This document shows, piece after piece, positions 17,501 to 27,500 of a DNA stretch of 64,000 nt. Numbering within the stretch: position 1 is the stretch's first letter; the number at the start of each line of letters is the position of its first letter. The DNA comes from Corynebacterium sp. (GTDB lineage Bacteria > Actinomycetota > Actinomycetes > Mycobacteriales > Mycobacteriaceae). The translations under genes and the position numbers were made by a program. Under the pieces are notes generated by a model, which saw nothing but the letters and a program-made list of their open reading frames with translations, did not search any database and was not told the DNA's origin. Where the stretch lies: the NCBI RefSeq assembly GCF_030532715.1, contig NZ_JAUNKO010000003.1, positions 186,001 through 250,000 of the forward strand, in the 5' to 3' direction.

Positions 17501-18432
17501 TGAAAAAACTCTTGCCCGGCCAAAGTTTCACGGTTGCAGGCGTGGCCGAACTCAACGCCAAATTGACGGTGAGCACGAACAACGACGTGGATTTCCATGT
17601 GGATATTCCCAACGTTGATTCTCGACGCCTCGGCAACAACATCGCCGTGCGCAATCTCACTGAACGCACGGAAATCATTTTGCGGCCCATGGATCGGGCG
17701 TTCCCGTCGCGGACCACCGTGTTTGTTTCGCTCATCCTGTTGGCCGACCGGCGCGAGGACGAAATTGAGATCGACTTCCCGCCCTTTGACGTGGCGAACT
17801 TAACGAGCTTCAGTATCGGCGCCCTGAGCATCGGCCCCCGTGGGCTGGTCATCGAGGCGGCCGACCTCGTCGCTGACGACGGCCTCGACGGTACCTCCAG
17901 TGAAATTCGTTCCGTGGCCCGTTCCACCGTTGGCGTCGATGCCCTCCCAGAATTGCGCAAGCGCGACGTGGTGGTCATCGTCGATGTCAGCGCATCCATG
18001 CAGCGTTCTTTAAGCGCGGAGCAGTTCCACGCCATGTGCCACTTTGCCAGCGGTGTACTTGCGCTGGCCGCCGAGAGGCACACAATCAGGTGGTGTACCA
18101 GCAGCGCCGGCAGTAACCCCGTGGTGGTCCCAGGCAGTGAGATTGCCGCCCTGCCGGAGCGCAGCCTGCAATTCCACGAGGCGGGCTGGGGTTTTGATAT
18201 CAGCCGCATCCCAGAGCATGAGGCGGTGGTGGTCATTTCGGATGGGATCCCCGCCGCGGTAATGAACCGTCGGTATACGCATGTGCTCACCCCGCGGCCC
18301 CCGCTGTCTACTGGGGGATGTACGTACACGCTGGTCGACCGGAATTTCGTTGATGCGGTGTGGCAGTCCCGCGCCGACACCATCGCTCAGCACACCGAGA
18401 TCATGTTGAATACGCTGACTGGAGGCAAATAG
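17494..18432 (+). CDS. Cytoplasmic VWA-domain protein
   Basis: 312 residues. GTG at 17494 is preferred over GTG 17497 and ATG 17500 because it lies 7 bases from AAGGAG; it overlaps the preceding stop. An N-terminal beta-rich domain of about 150 residues (PGQSFTVAGVAELNAKLTV...) is followed by a VWA fold with a perfect MIDAS: D164-x-S166-x-S168 in VVVIVDVSASM, and VVVISDG further on. No signal or membrane segment. The N-terminal domain faintly recalls TerD-like domains, which often accompany VWA proteins, but I cannot support that. VWA proteins with intact MIDAS often act as adaptors that recruit NTPases, and the GTPase gene follows directly. Confidence 0.8.
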   Translation: MVMKKLLPGQSFTVAGVAELNAKLTVSTNNDVDFHVDIPNVDSRRLGNNIAVRNLTERTEIILRPMDRAFPSRTTVFVSLILLADRREDEIEIDFPPFDVANLTSFSIGALSIGPRGLVIEAADLVADDGLDGTSSEIRSVARSTVGVDALPELRKRDVVVIVDVSASMQRSLSAEQFHAMCHFASGVLALAAERHTIRWCTSSAGSNPVVVPGSEIAALPERSLQFHEAGWGFDISRIPEHEAVVVISDGIPAAVMNRRYTHVLTPRPPLSTGGCTYTLVDRNFVDAVWQSRADTIAQHTEIMLNTLTGGK

Positions 18433-19512
18433 ATGTCGCCGTATACAGGGAAGATACCAACCAAATGCCCCTACACCTTCCGGGATATGGACCCCGAGGC
18501 GACGCATTCCCCGTACGTACCGAACCCTGAGGATTTTCCCCTGCCGGAAGGGTGGCAGGGATCCGGCACGATTACCATTGCCATGGCCGGTGCGCGTGCC
18601 TCCGGTAAGAGCTTGTACATCGCCGTGGTGGTGAAATTGCTCCGCCAATTGGCGATCGCCAATGGGGGCACCTTCCGCCCTGCAGATGAGCACACTCGCC
18701 AGACGTATACCGAAAAGTACGAACGCCCCTTGTTCGAACAGATGGGTTTGCTGCCGTCGACGCCGTCGGCGCAGTCTGCGGACGCGCACCAACGCCGCCC
18801 ACTCATTTTCGACGTTGGTACCCACCCGCGCGCCGATGGTGCGCAGAAAATCTTTATTGTCTTCCGCGACGTCGCGGGTGAAGATCTCAGGGAAGAAAAC
18901 TTCGTGGAGCGTGAACAACAACTCGAGTTCTTCCGCTACGCAGATCGCATTATCTTTCTGTTTGACCCCATGGCGGTACCGCGCATCCAGCACCTGCTTT
19001 CCGGCGCGGTGCCCCGCCACGAGGTTGGCGACGACCGCCCAATCGCGGTCCTGCAAAATGTGCTGCGTGTCCTCGGAGCTGATTATCGTCCGGGCATTGC
19101 GTTGGTGCTTTCCAAGTTTGACACCATGCAATGCCTTGCCAACGTCAATGAAAGCAACAGTTACTACACGGGTAGCGTGAATTGGCAGCGGGTGATGAAC
19201 AACTTCGGTGCGGGTTTCCGGCGCGAAAACTCGCGCATGGAAGACCCCTTTGACATGGAGAACAGCCAGCTGTTGCACTTCGAAGTGCTGAGTTTGCTGG
19301 ATTGCCTGGGAGCCACCGAATTGATGAACCAATTGCGCCAGCCTCTCTTTGGTACGGACACATACCGTTTCCAGTGCTTCGCGGTGTCCGCGCTCGGGGC
19401 GCCACCGGATGGCGGGCAGGTCAACCGCAGCGGCATCGCCCCCTTTAGGTGCCTCGACCCCCTACGGGAACTCTTTGCCAGATTTTCCCTGATGAACGGG
19501 GCTCAGCGATGA
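18433..19512 (+). CDS. TRAFAC-like GTPase of the tubulin/GAP1 system
   Basis: 359 residues, ATG directly after the preceding stop, with GGAGG upstream. The GTP-binding motifs are readable: P-loop GARASGKS (53-60), a Walker B/G3-like RDVAGED (D146-G149) and an SKFD at 227-230 in the place of NKxD. This looks like the GTPase partner (double-GTPase type) found beside GAP1, VWA and tubulin-like genes in actinobacteria. The N-terminal 40 residues (CPYTFRDMDPE) precede the fold and may be a docking region. No membrane segment. It is presumably the switch of the system, with the GAP1-like protein as effector or regulator; the direction of control is not known from sequence. Confidence 0.78.
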   Translation: MSPYTGKIPTKCPYTFRDMDPEATHSPYVPNPEDFPLPEGWQGSGTITIAMAGARASGKSLYIAVVVKLLRQLAIANGGTFRPADEHTRQTYTEKYERPLFEQMGLLPSTPSAQSADAHQRRPLIFDVGTHPRADGAQKIFIVFRDVAGEDLREENFVEREQQLEFFRYADRIIFLFDPMAVPRIQHLLSGAVPRHEVGDDRPIAVLQNVLRVLGADYRPGIALVLSKFDTMQCLANVNESNSYYTGSVNWQRVMNNFGAGFRRENSRMEDPFDMENSQLLHFEVLSLLDCLGATELMNQLRQPLFGTDTYRFQCFAVSALGAPPDGGQVNRSGIAPFRCLDPLRELFARFSLMNGAQR

Positions 19513-19582
19513 AGTTTGCGTGCGAGTGTGGGCGGGCGGGGCGTCGAGAAGCGGGTATAGATACAGACGGCAGGAGCGAACA

Positions 19583-19873
19583 ATGAGCGAACATCCTTTC
19601 GGGGCGCAAGGTCCCTTCCGGCAGCCCCAGCAGGCCTGGCAGCAGCCGGAGCCGACGGCGCCGAAAACGGACATCAGGCGGCTCGAGGACGCGCGCGCCG
19701 AGCAGCAGCGCAGCGGCCTTCAGCGCGTGGGTGGAGTGGTGCTCGGTGGGGCGACGGCGATCATGGTGATTGTCGTGATTCTCGTGCTGATGATCTACGC
19801 GTGGTCGAGCGGCTTCTTCCTGTCGTTGTTCGAGGATCCGGCGCTACAGCAATACTTGAAGTCCGCGATGTAG
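19583..19873 (+). CDS. Single-pass small membrane protein, last gene of the tubulin/GTPase operon
   Basis: 96 residues from the ATG at 19583, which has CAGGAGC 7 bases upstream; in-frame upstream codons lack a ribosome site. Residues 1-30 are Pro/Gln-rich (HPFGAQGPFRQPQQAWQQ), then a charged helix (RRLEDARAEQQRS), one transmembrane segment (about 53-75) and a short tail. The first gene of the operon encodes a protein with a comparable PFG-rich cytoplasmic tail, so the two may engage the same partner. A 70-base gap separates it from the GTPase gene, the largest in the operon, but there is no terminator between them. No family recognised. Confidence 0.7.
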   Translation: MSEHPFGAQGPFRQPQQAWQQPEPTAPKTDIRRLEDARAEQQRSGLQRVGGVVLGGATAIMVIVVILVLMIYAWSSGFFLSLFEDPALQQYLKSAM

Positions 19874-19907
19874 CTTGCACTCGGGCACGGTGACTGCTAG
19901 AACGGAT

Positions 19908-19934
19908 TTAGCACTCGCTAGATCTGAGTGCCAA
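19908..19934 (+). promoter_or_regulatory. CIRCE element (HrcA operator) upstream of groEL2
   Basis: TTAGCACTC (19908-19916), nine bases, then GAGTGCCAA (19926-19934). This matches the CIRCE consensus TTAGCACTC-N9-GAGTGCTAA with one mismatch. HrcA binds CIRCE to repress chaperonin genes until heat shock. It lies 116 bp before the groEL2 start and is the clearest regulatory site in the window. Confidence 0.93.
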
Positions 19935-20032
19935 TCAAACGTTGAAGCGGGTGAGGGTGGTACTTCACTCACACGCCACCTCTGCCGTCGCGGGCGCCCG
20001 CCTCAGAAGACGTGAGTGTCGTCCTAATATAA

Positions 20033-21691
<1,659 letters not shown>

Positions 21692-21718
21692 GCCCGATAA
21701 CGCCGTACCCAGACAGAG

Positions 21719-21768
21719 ACCCCTCGGGTCGCTTTACATGCCCTGTAAGGCGACCCTAAGGGGTTTTC
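21719..21768 (+). terminator. Rho-independent terminator of groEL2
   Basis: ACCCCTCGGGTCGC pairs imperfectly with GCGACCCTAAGGGG around an internal loop, and is followed directly by TTTTCTTT. It lies 28 bp after the groEL2 stop. Confidence 0.85.
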
Positions 21769-22201
21769 TTTGCGTTTATATCTTGAACAGATGCATTGTT
21801 TGCAGCAATATAGAAGACAGACCCCATACAGGATTTGAGCTGTGTGGTGTTATTAGGTGGCTTCCAGGGCTCGCGTGGAGGGTGATGTACTACGGAGAAG
21901 GCGCGTGATTTGGATTGTGGTGGGCCGCGCCCGGTAAGGCAGCATGCCCTATTTCGGGGGTGATTTGGCTTGAATTTTATGGCTGATCTCAGGAAATCGG
22001 GTTGAAGTTTTGCTCGCCGGGCCGATATCGGATCTGTTTCCGGATGCGTTACTGGGGCGTGATGAAAATCTTGTCAAGTTTGGCGTTAAGGGCTACTAGC
22101 GGCGAAAACGCGCAGGTCAAGAAATTTGATCTCGGCGTGAGTTTTGTGCACAAAGTGATTCGAGTTACATTTTTGCAGTCGCCGAATTGTCTCCGTGGAG
22201 G
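21769..22201. other. Intergenic stretch between groEL2 and the porin-like genes
   Basis: About 430 bp with only short reading frames that lack ribosome sites and recognisable products. It is less GC-rich than its surroundings. A porH/porA promoter is placed at its right end; I see no RNA gene or repeat. Confidence 0.5.
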
Positions 22202-22231
22202 TTGACGTTGACGCTGAGAGCCGCTTAGATT
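22202..22231 (+). promoter_or_regulatory. Candidate promoter of the PorH/PorA-like genes
   Basis: TTGACG (22202-22207) and TAGATT (22226-22231) are separated by 18 bp; a second TTGACG follows immediately at 22208. The leader then carries a small hairpin, CCAGCA-N7-TGCTGG (22272-22290), a few bases upstream of the AGGAG ribosome site. Confidence 0.45.
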
Positions 22232-22312
22232 ATTGGCAGACGTCCTGAGGGCGTCAGCAACTGGAAACTCACCAGCATCCACATTGCTGGTCCCTCTCTA
22301 GGAGATATGAAC

Positions 22313-22453
22313 ATGGATCTTAAAGGTATTGGCGACGCTCTCGGCGATTTCTCCACCCTGGTCGAAAACGTCAACGGCTTTTTCAAGAACCTCATCCCGG
22401 CGTACGTTGAGGCCGTTGACCTTTCCTTCGTGCTGTCCTACGGCTCCCTCTAA
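22313..22453 (+). CDS. porH: PorH-like mycomembrane channel peptide
   Basis: 46 residues beginning MDLKGIGDALGDFSTLVENV. The ATG at 22313 is 8 bases from AGGAG; an ATG six bases earlier is too close. It has no signal peptide, is acidic and amphipathic, and begins MDL like C. glutamicum PorH (57 residues). Gene order groEL2 - porH - porA - ppk2 is the same as in C. glutamicum, and I rely on synteny as much as on sequence. In C. glutamicum PorH and PorA are O-mycoloylated and together form the main cell-wall channel. Candidate mycoloylation serines are present (for example S14, S38). The ORF is too short for ordinary gene callers. Confidence 0.72.
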   Translation: MDLKGIGDALGDFSTLVENVNGFFKNLIPAYVEAVDLSFVLSYGSL

Positions 22454-22502
22454 GCCGCTACGCTGAACGAACGATCACCAGAATTTAAACAAGGAGCAAA
22501 AT

Positions 22503-22625
22503 ATGTTTTCTGATTACGTAGTGCTGTCTCTTGACAACTCTTTCATCAACTACTTCTTCCAGTCCATCGAGCACATTGGCAAGCTGGCTGGCCACGTTTC
22601 CAAGCTCATCGGCCTGGTAAAGTAA
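22503..22625 (+). CDS. porA: PorA-like mycomembrane channel peptide
   Basis: 40 residues (MFSDYVVLSLDNSFINYFFQ...KLIGLVK) with a strong AAGGAG box, 49 bp after the PorH-like stop and before a terminator, so the two form one transcript. It is hydrophobic and amphipathic without a signal peptide, like the 45-residue PorA of C. glutamicum, which occupies the same position beside ppk2. PorA needs PorH to make a functional cation-selective channel in the outer mycolate layer. Sequence identity is low in such short peptides, so the name rests on position, size and pairing. Serines near the N-terminus (S3, S9, S13) could be acylation sites. Confidence 0.68.
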   Translation: MFSDYVVLSLDNSFINYFFQSIEHIGKLAGHVSKLIGLVK

Positions 22626-22648
22626 TAACGCCGTTCGTCTGAGCGTTT

Positions 22649-22682
22649 GTAACCCCGCAGGGTGAAATCCCTGCGGGGTTAC
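22649..22682 (+). terminator. Strong hairpin after the PorH/PorA-like genes
   Basis: GTAACCCCGCAGGG and CCCTGCGGGGTTAC form a perfect 14-bp stem with a 6-base loop. The T-run after it is short (TTG). It begins 24 bp after the porA stop. Confidence 0.85.
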
Positions 22683-22768
22683 TTGTGCGTGAGTAAGCAT
22701 TGGTTCGGTGTGGGGTTTGGCATTGGAAAGCAGCCCGATGAAAGTTCCCACAGAGTAGAATCACAAAT

Positions 22769-23668
22769 ATGGCCGACAATACCGAGACTGAGCTTCCTGT
22801 CGTTGACTTGGCTGCAACCCAGGGATACATCGTCGATGACTCTGATGAAGACGATCCTGTACTGATTCAACCCGATGGTACGCCGGTAGAAACATGGCGT
22901 GAGAACTATCCGTATCAGGCCCGGATGTCGCGTTCCGAGTACGAACGCACCAAGCGTGCCCTTCAGATTGAGCTGCTGAAATGGCAAAACTGGACCAAAG
23001 ATACTGGTCAGCGCCACATAATCTTGTTTGAAGGGCGGGACGCCGCCGGGAAGGGCGGCACGATCAAGCGGTTCAATGAGCACCTGAATCCACGTGGTGC
23101 GCGAACTGTCGCCTTGGAGAAGCCATCACCACGCGAATCCACGTCTTGGTATTTCCAGCGTTACATTGAGCACTTCCCGTGTGCCGGTGAGATCGTGTTC
23201 TTTGACAGATCTTGGTACAACCGTTCGGGAGTGGAGCGCGTCATGGGCTTCTGTACGGAATCGCAACATGCGGAGTTTTTGCGCGAAGTGCCCATGCTGG
23301 AAAACATGATTATGGGATCGAATATCTCCCTGACAAAGTTCTGGTTTTCGGTAACTCAGAAAGAACAGCGCACCCGATTTGCTATTCGCCAAGTGGATCC
23401 GGTTCGTCAATGGAAGCTTTCTCCGATGGATTTGGCGTCACTGGATAAATGGGACGATTACACCCGGGCCAAAGAAGAACAATTCCGCTACACGGATACT
23501 GATGAATCCCCGTGGATTACCATCAAATCCAACGACAAAAAGCGCGCGCGCATTAATGCTATGCGGTTCGTGCTGAGCAAGTTCGAGTACACCGGTAAGG
23601 ATCACGAGCTGGTGGGTGAGCCGGATCCTAAGATCGTACTTCGCGGCCGCGATCAAATCGGCGACTAA
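22769..23668 (+). CDS. ppk2: Polyphosphate kinase 2
   Basis: 299 residues with the PPK2 catalytic motifs: Walker A GRDAAGKGGTIKRF at about 92-105, the lid sequence KPSPRESTSWYFQRY and Walker B FFDRSWYNRSGVERV. PPK2 transfers phosphate between polyphosphate and nucleoside diphosphates; the corynebacterial enzymes favour NTP/polyphosphate interconversion in the cytosol. The acidic N-terminus (VVDDSDEDDP) is typical of C. glutamicum PPK2. The ATG at 22769 has no good ribosome site and may be close to the transcript start. It sits alone between two strong terminators. Confidence 0.96.
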   Translation: MADNTETELPVVDLAATQGYIVDDSDEDDPVLIQPDGTPVETWRENYPYQARMSRSEYERTKRALQIELLKWQNWTKDTGQRHIILFEGRDAAGKGGTIKRFNEHLNPRGARTVALEKPSPRESTSWYFQRYIEHFPCAGEIVFFDRSWYNRSGVERVMGFCTESQHAEFLREVPMLENMIMGSNISLTKFWFSVTQKEQRTRFAIRQVDPVRQWKLSPMDLASLDKWDDYTRAKEEQFRYTDTDESPWITIKSNDKKRARINAMRFVLSKFEYTGKDHELVGEPDPKIVLRGRDQIGD

Positions 23669-23687
23669 AAAGCGCGCCATTTTCTAG

Positions 23688-23720
23688 CGTCCTCCCCGAA
23701 ATATTACGGGGAGGACGTTG
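23688..23720 (+). terminator. Terminator of ppk2
   Basis: CGTCCTCCCCG (23688-23698) and CGGGGAGGACG (23707-23717) form a perfect 11-bp stem with an 8-base loop, 19 bp after the stop. Only TT follows, then GTCG. Confidence 0.8.
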
Positions 23721-23999
23721 TCGCATGTAAGCCCCTATATACCGCCGCTGCGCTCACGCCGCCACGACACACCGTCCGCATCTTGTGTGCTACGTAATCG
23801 TGATTTTTCGGAAAACTAGAACATCCGATGACCCTAAAACCGGGGGCGGGAAAACCTGGACATACCCCCAGAAGGTGGCAAATGTGATAACAGATAGGTA
23901 AATACGATTCTGGGGCCTTGCACAGATCTGAAAAACGCGTGAATATGGAATTAAGCGCCTTGTCGAAGGCGAGAGTCAGTAACTAGAAAGGAACATGTC

Positions 24000-24098
24000 A
24001 TGTGGTATGACTGCTTCTATTACCCCTTCTCCTGGGTCTTTGGCTCCTGGGGCCTGAGCGACAGCTACTGGTGGGGTGACTGGTGGTGCTGGTGGTGA
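24000..24098 (+). CDS. Tryptophan-rich micropeptide 1
   Basis: A 32-residue ORF too short for gene callers. The ATG at 24000 is 7 bases from AAAGGA; another ATG at 23995 is in a different frame and only 2 bases from that box. The peptide is M-W-Y-D-C-F at the start, has WWGDWWCWW at the end, and contains nine Trp, four Tyr and two Cys but no Lys or Arg. It has no signal peptide and is acidic. A terminator follows 30 bp downstream. No family recognised. A leader-peptide role (trp attenuation) is unlikely since no biosynthetic gene follows. It may be a membrane- or envelope-associated peptide, by analogy with the adjacent PorH/PorA-like genes. Confidence 0.62.
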   Translation: MWYDCFYYPFSWVFGSWGLSDSYWWGDWWCWW

Positions 24099-24128
24099 TA
24101 TAAACCACCGATCCTCGGTTATATAACG

Positions 24129-24163
24129 GGCCTCGTTCAAGCTAACTGAACGGGGCTTTTCTT
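24129..24163 (+). terminator. Terminator after micropeptide 1
   Basis: CCTCGTTCA and TGAACGGGG form a stem (one bulge) around a 7-base loop, then CTTTTCTT. It lies between the two Trp-rich ORFs, so each is a separate transcription unit. Confidence 0.8.
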
Positions 24164-24282
24164 ATTGCTGAAGGTTCTTACCTTATAACGGGGGTATGTA
24201 TTGTTGCAGAGTTTCCTGAATTCTGTGAATATAAACGTTACCCGCAGCACGAGGCGCGGGACTAACGAAAGGCACGATTATT

Positions 24283-24378
24283 ATGTCGCTGTGGCTTGAC
24301 TGGGCAGCTTTTGCAATCGCTTGGGATCTCGGTTCCTTCGGCTGGGGCTGGCTCCCCTGGTGGTTCTTTGCTATCTAA
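24283..24378 (+). CDS. Tryptophan-rich micropeptide 2
   Basis: 31 residues, starting MSLWLDWAAFAIAWDLG and ending WGWLPWWFFAI, with seven Trp and no basic residue. GAAAGG is 10 bases upstream of the ATG, and the leader (ACTAACGAAAGG) resembles that of micropeptide 1 (AACTAGAAAGG). It shares with micropeptide 1 the alternating W/G/S/F composition, an internal GS(F/W)G motif and two net negative charges, suggesting ancient duplication. Its own terminator follows. No family is known to me; the hydrophobic acidic character fits an envelope or membrane-inserted peptide. That is inference. Confidence 0.62.
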   Translation: MSLWLDWAAFAIAWDLGSFGWGWLPWWFFAI

Positions 24379-24449
24379 AGCACATTTCCTCGTATGAGGA
24401 ATGCCTTCACCCTCGGGTGATAACCGCGGTATAGATCTATACAAGAAGA

Positions 24450-24483
24450 GCGCGTGTTGGGTGACGATCCAACGGGCGCTTTT
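24450..24483 (+). terminator. Terminator after micropeptide 2
   Basis: GCGCGTGTTGG (24450-24460) and CCAACGGGCGC (24469-24479) pair around GTGACGAT, followed by TTTTCG. Upstream lie two further small hairpins, CATTTCCTC/GAGGAATG and TCACCC/GGGTGA, and a perfect palindrome TATAGATCTATA (24430-24441). Confidence 0.8.
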
Positions 24484-24577
24484 CGCTGTTTCTTGCCCTT
24501 GTGTGCCACCGGCAAACGCCGCCGCTAGCGTTTAAAGCTTTTTCTCAGCTTCAGTTGGTGGTCGTCGGACCCAAACA

Positions 24578-27500
24578 TCATGTTGGTTCGATTGGGTTAC
24601 CCAGCCACGCGGAGTATTGGGGCACTCGGTCGCCCCGCATGACAAGTGACCGCGGGCCAATAGTTGCGGCTTGCCCAATTTCGGAGGCGGGTAGCGCTAC
24701 CGAGTGCGGCCCGAGTGTTGCCCCCTGGGCGAGGGTGACGGTGTCGAGGCTCATGACGCGATCTTGGAACAGGTGCGTTTGTACCACGCAGCCGGGGCCG
24801 ACGGTCGCGGCGTCGGCAATGGTGCACAGGTCTGCTTCGGGCAGCCAGTAGCTTTGCACCCAGGCACCAGCCCCGATGCGAGCGCCGAGGCCGCGCAGGA
24901 ACCAATTGAGTGCGCCGGTGCCTAAGTTGTGGTTGCTGAACCAGGGCGCGGCGAGGCCTTCGACGAAGGAGTCTTGCAGTTCGTTGAGCCATACGAATCT
25001 GCTCCACAGGGGGTGCTCGCCCGCCTGAATGCGTCCCACGCAGCACCATTTGACGCAGATGGTGATTCCGGCCGCGAGAGCGCCCGCCGCGATGAGGATA
25101 AGACCGCTCGCGAGGTATGCGGCGAGCCAGCCGTAGTGTTGCACCACCCAGTACATTGCCGCCGTGACGCCCACGGCGAGCGTGCCGGACGCCGCCGGAG
25201 CTAACAGCCGCAGCGTTTCGACGCTCGCCCGCGCCACCTTTACCCCAAACCCCGGCGCGTAGGTGCGTGCTTCGCCGGGGTCGCACGTTGCCACGCGGCG
25301 GAGTCGTTCCGGCGGGCTACCCCACCAGTTGCTGCGCGCTTTGGCGCGTTTTGGCGTGAGCGACAACACGGCGATCAGGGATTCTTTCCCTAGCTTCCGC
25401 CCTGGGACGAGGACCCCGGAATTGCCAAGGAAGCTGCGTTTGCCTACCCGTGTTGGCGCGGTAAATAGCCAGCCGTGGCCGAGGGAATAGCCGCCGACGA
25501 GGGTGTCGTCGGCGAGGAACGCCCCGTCCCGCACTTCCAACAGCGCGGGGATGGCCAGCGCGGTGGATAGTTCCGCGTCGGCGCCGATGCGCGCCCCCAA
25601 CAGGCGGAACCACCAGGGGGTGAGCTGCGAGGCATAGAGGGGAAACAGGTGGTGGCGGGCGTCGTCCATGAGTCTGACAATGCTCCACACGCGCCAGCCT
25701 TGGAAAGACCGTACGGCTTGCACGCCGGGCGTGAGCCGAATACTGAGCACGCGCACGAGGAGGAGTACCGCCGCCGCGTAGCAGGCGAAGGCGATGAGCG
25801 CCCCGAGCGCGCCGGTGGCAAGCAACGATCCGGTGGCCCAATAGGCAGCCCACATTCCGCCCGCCAGCGCGCTGATGGGAAGCAGGCCGATGACCAGCGA
25901 GGACACCGTATACCAAGCCGCCCAAATGGGTTTGCGCGGCGGCACGGCGTCTGGGAAACGGGAATTGGTGCGCCCGATTTTTACGGCGGGGCTGCCCGCC
26001 CACCGCGTGCCGGCTTTCAACGTGCCTTGGACCGTGGACCCGGGTTCCACTTGGGCGTTGGCGCCCACCACGGTGCCTGGCATGAGTACGGTGCGGGTGC
26101 CTACGCGGGCACTGGTACCCACCCGGATGGCGCCCACGTGCACAATGTCGCCGTCGATCCAATACCCGGACAGGTCCACCTCGGGTTCGATGGCGCAATA
26201 ATTGTCCAGGAAGAGCATGCCGGTCACGGGCGGCGCGCTGTGCAGGTCTACGCCGCGGCCTATATGGCACCCGGTCAGCCGACCGAATAGCGGCATGAGC
26301 GTGGACAGTGATGTGGCGCGCACCCCGGAGACGTCGGCTACTCGTTCCGCCGCCCAGATGCGTAGGTGTACGTTGCCGCCACGGGGATAGTCGCCGGGGG
26401 TGATGTTGTGCATGAGCGCCCGGATGGCCACGGCTGCGAGCGCCAGCCGCCCGAGTGGCGTGAGGAATACGAGGACGGCGGCGGCAACGACGGTCCACTC
26501 GGGCCCGTGCCCGAGAATCGCCGCAGCCAGCATGATCCACGTGACCCATATCGCCCCCGACCAGGTCATGGCCCCGAGCTGTACAAGCCCCTGCACGAGT
26601 CGCGCCTGCGCCGGCACTGGCGCCACGGTGCGTTCCGTGACGTGTGCGGTGGTTTCTTGGGAGATGCGTTCCGCCAGGGCTTCCAGCCGCGGGTGGTCGT
26701 AGAGGTCGCGCACGGAGATGCTGGGGTAGCGTTGCCGGATGTGCGCCACTGCCGTAGCTGCGGCGAGCGAGGTGCCGCCGAGGGAGAAGAAATCCGCGTT
26801 GATATCCGTGACGGCAACTCCGAGCACGGATACCCAAATTTCCGCAAGCCACTGCTGGGTTTCGTTCAAACCCGTGGCGCTGACCTCGGCGCTGGGCAGG
26901 GGCCAGGGCAGCGCCCGTTTGTCCACTTTTCCGGCCGTGGTGACGGGGAGTTCGTCCATGACGTGCAGGCGGGGTACGAGCGCGGCGGGCATGGCTGCGG
27001 CGAGTTCCGCGTGTGCTTCGTCAGCGTCAAACCCATCCTCGGGGCGTTCCAAAGAGAGGTAGCCGACGAGCATGGTGTTGCCGCCGGCGTTGGATTGCGC
27101 AACCACGGAGGCGCTGCGGACGTTGGATAGCGCAGAGACGTGGGTTTCCACTTCGCCGAGTTCGATGCGCCGCCCGCCGATTTTCACCTGATCGTCCACG
27201 CGCCCAACAAAGTACAGGCCGTCTTCTTCGAGGCGGACGTGGTCGCCGGAACGGTAGGCGCGCGCCCAGCCCACGGAGCGCAAGGGGGCGAAGCGTTCCT
27301 TGTTTTTGGCGTCGTCGAGGTAGCGTGCGAGGCCAACGCCGCCGATGACGAGTTCCCCGGTTTCGCCCACCGCCACCGGTTCCCCCTGCGTATCGACGAC
27401 CGCGAGATCCCACCCTTGCAGCGGCAGACCAATGGACACCGGTTGCCCGGCGTGGACGCGCGCCGCGCACGCCACTACGGTCGCCTCAGTGGGGCCGTAG

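Noticed and set aside
17494..17943. TerD-like domain at the N-terminus of the cytoplasmic VWA protein
   Set aside because: Only the first dozen residues vaguely resemble TerD; the rest does not, so I left it as an unassigned beta-rich domain.
19509..19559. 17-codon ORF (MKFACECGRAGRREAGI) overlapping the GTPase stop
   Set aside because: ATG overlaps TGA but the peptide is tiny, has no clear ribosome site and ends before the real downstream gene; possibly a reinitiation spacer only.
24000..24378. Trp-rich ORFs as trp-operon leader peptides
   Set aside because: Each is followed by its own terminator and then by another micropeptide or a convergent gene, with no amino-acid biosynthesis gene downstream.
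25317..26852. 511-codon minus-strand frame inside the NRPS
   Set aside because: It lies in another frame of the same strand as the NRPS; it is Arg/His-rich out-of-frame translation of GC-rich coding DNA, while the overlapping frame has all NRPS motifs.
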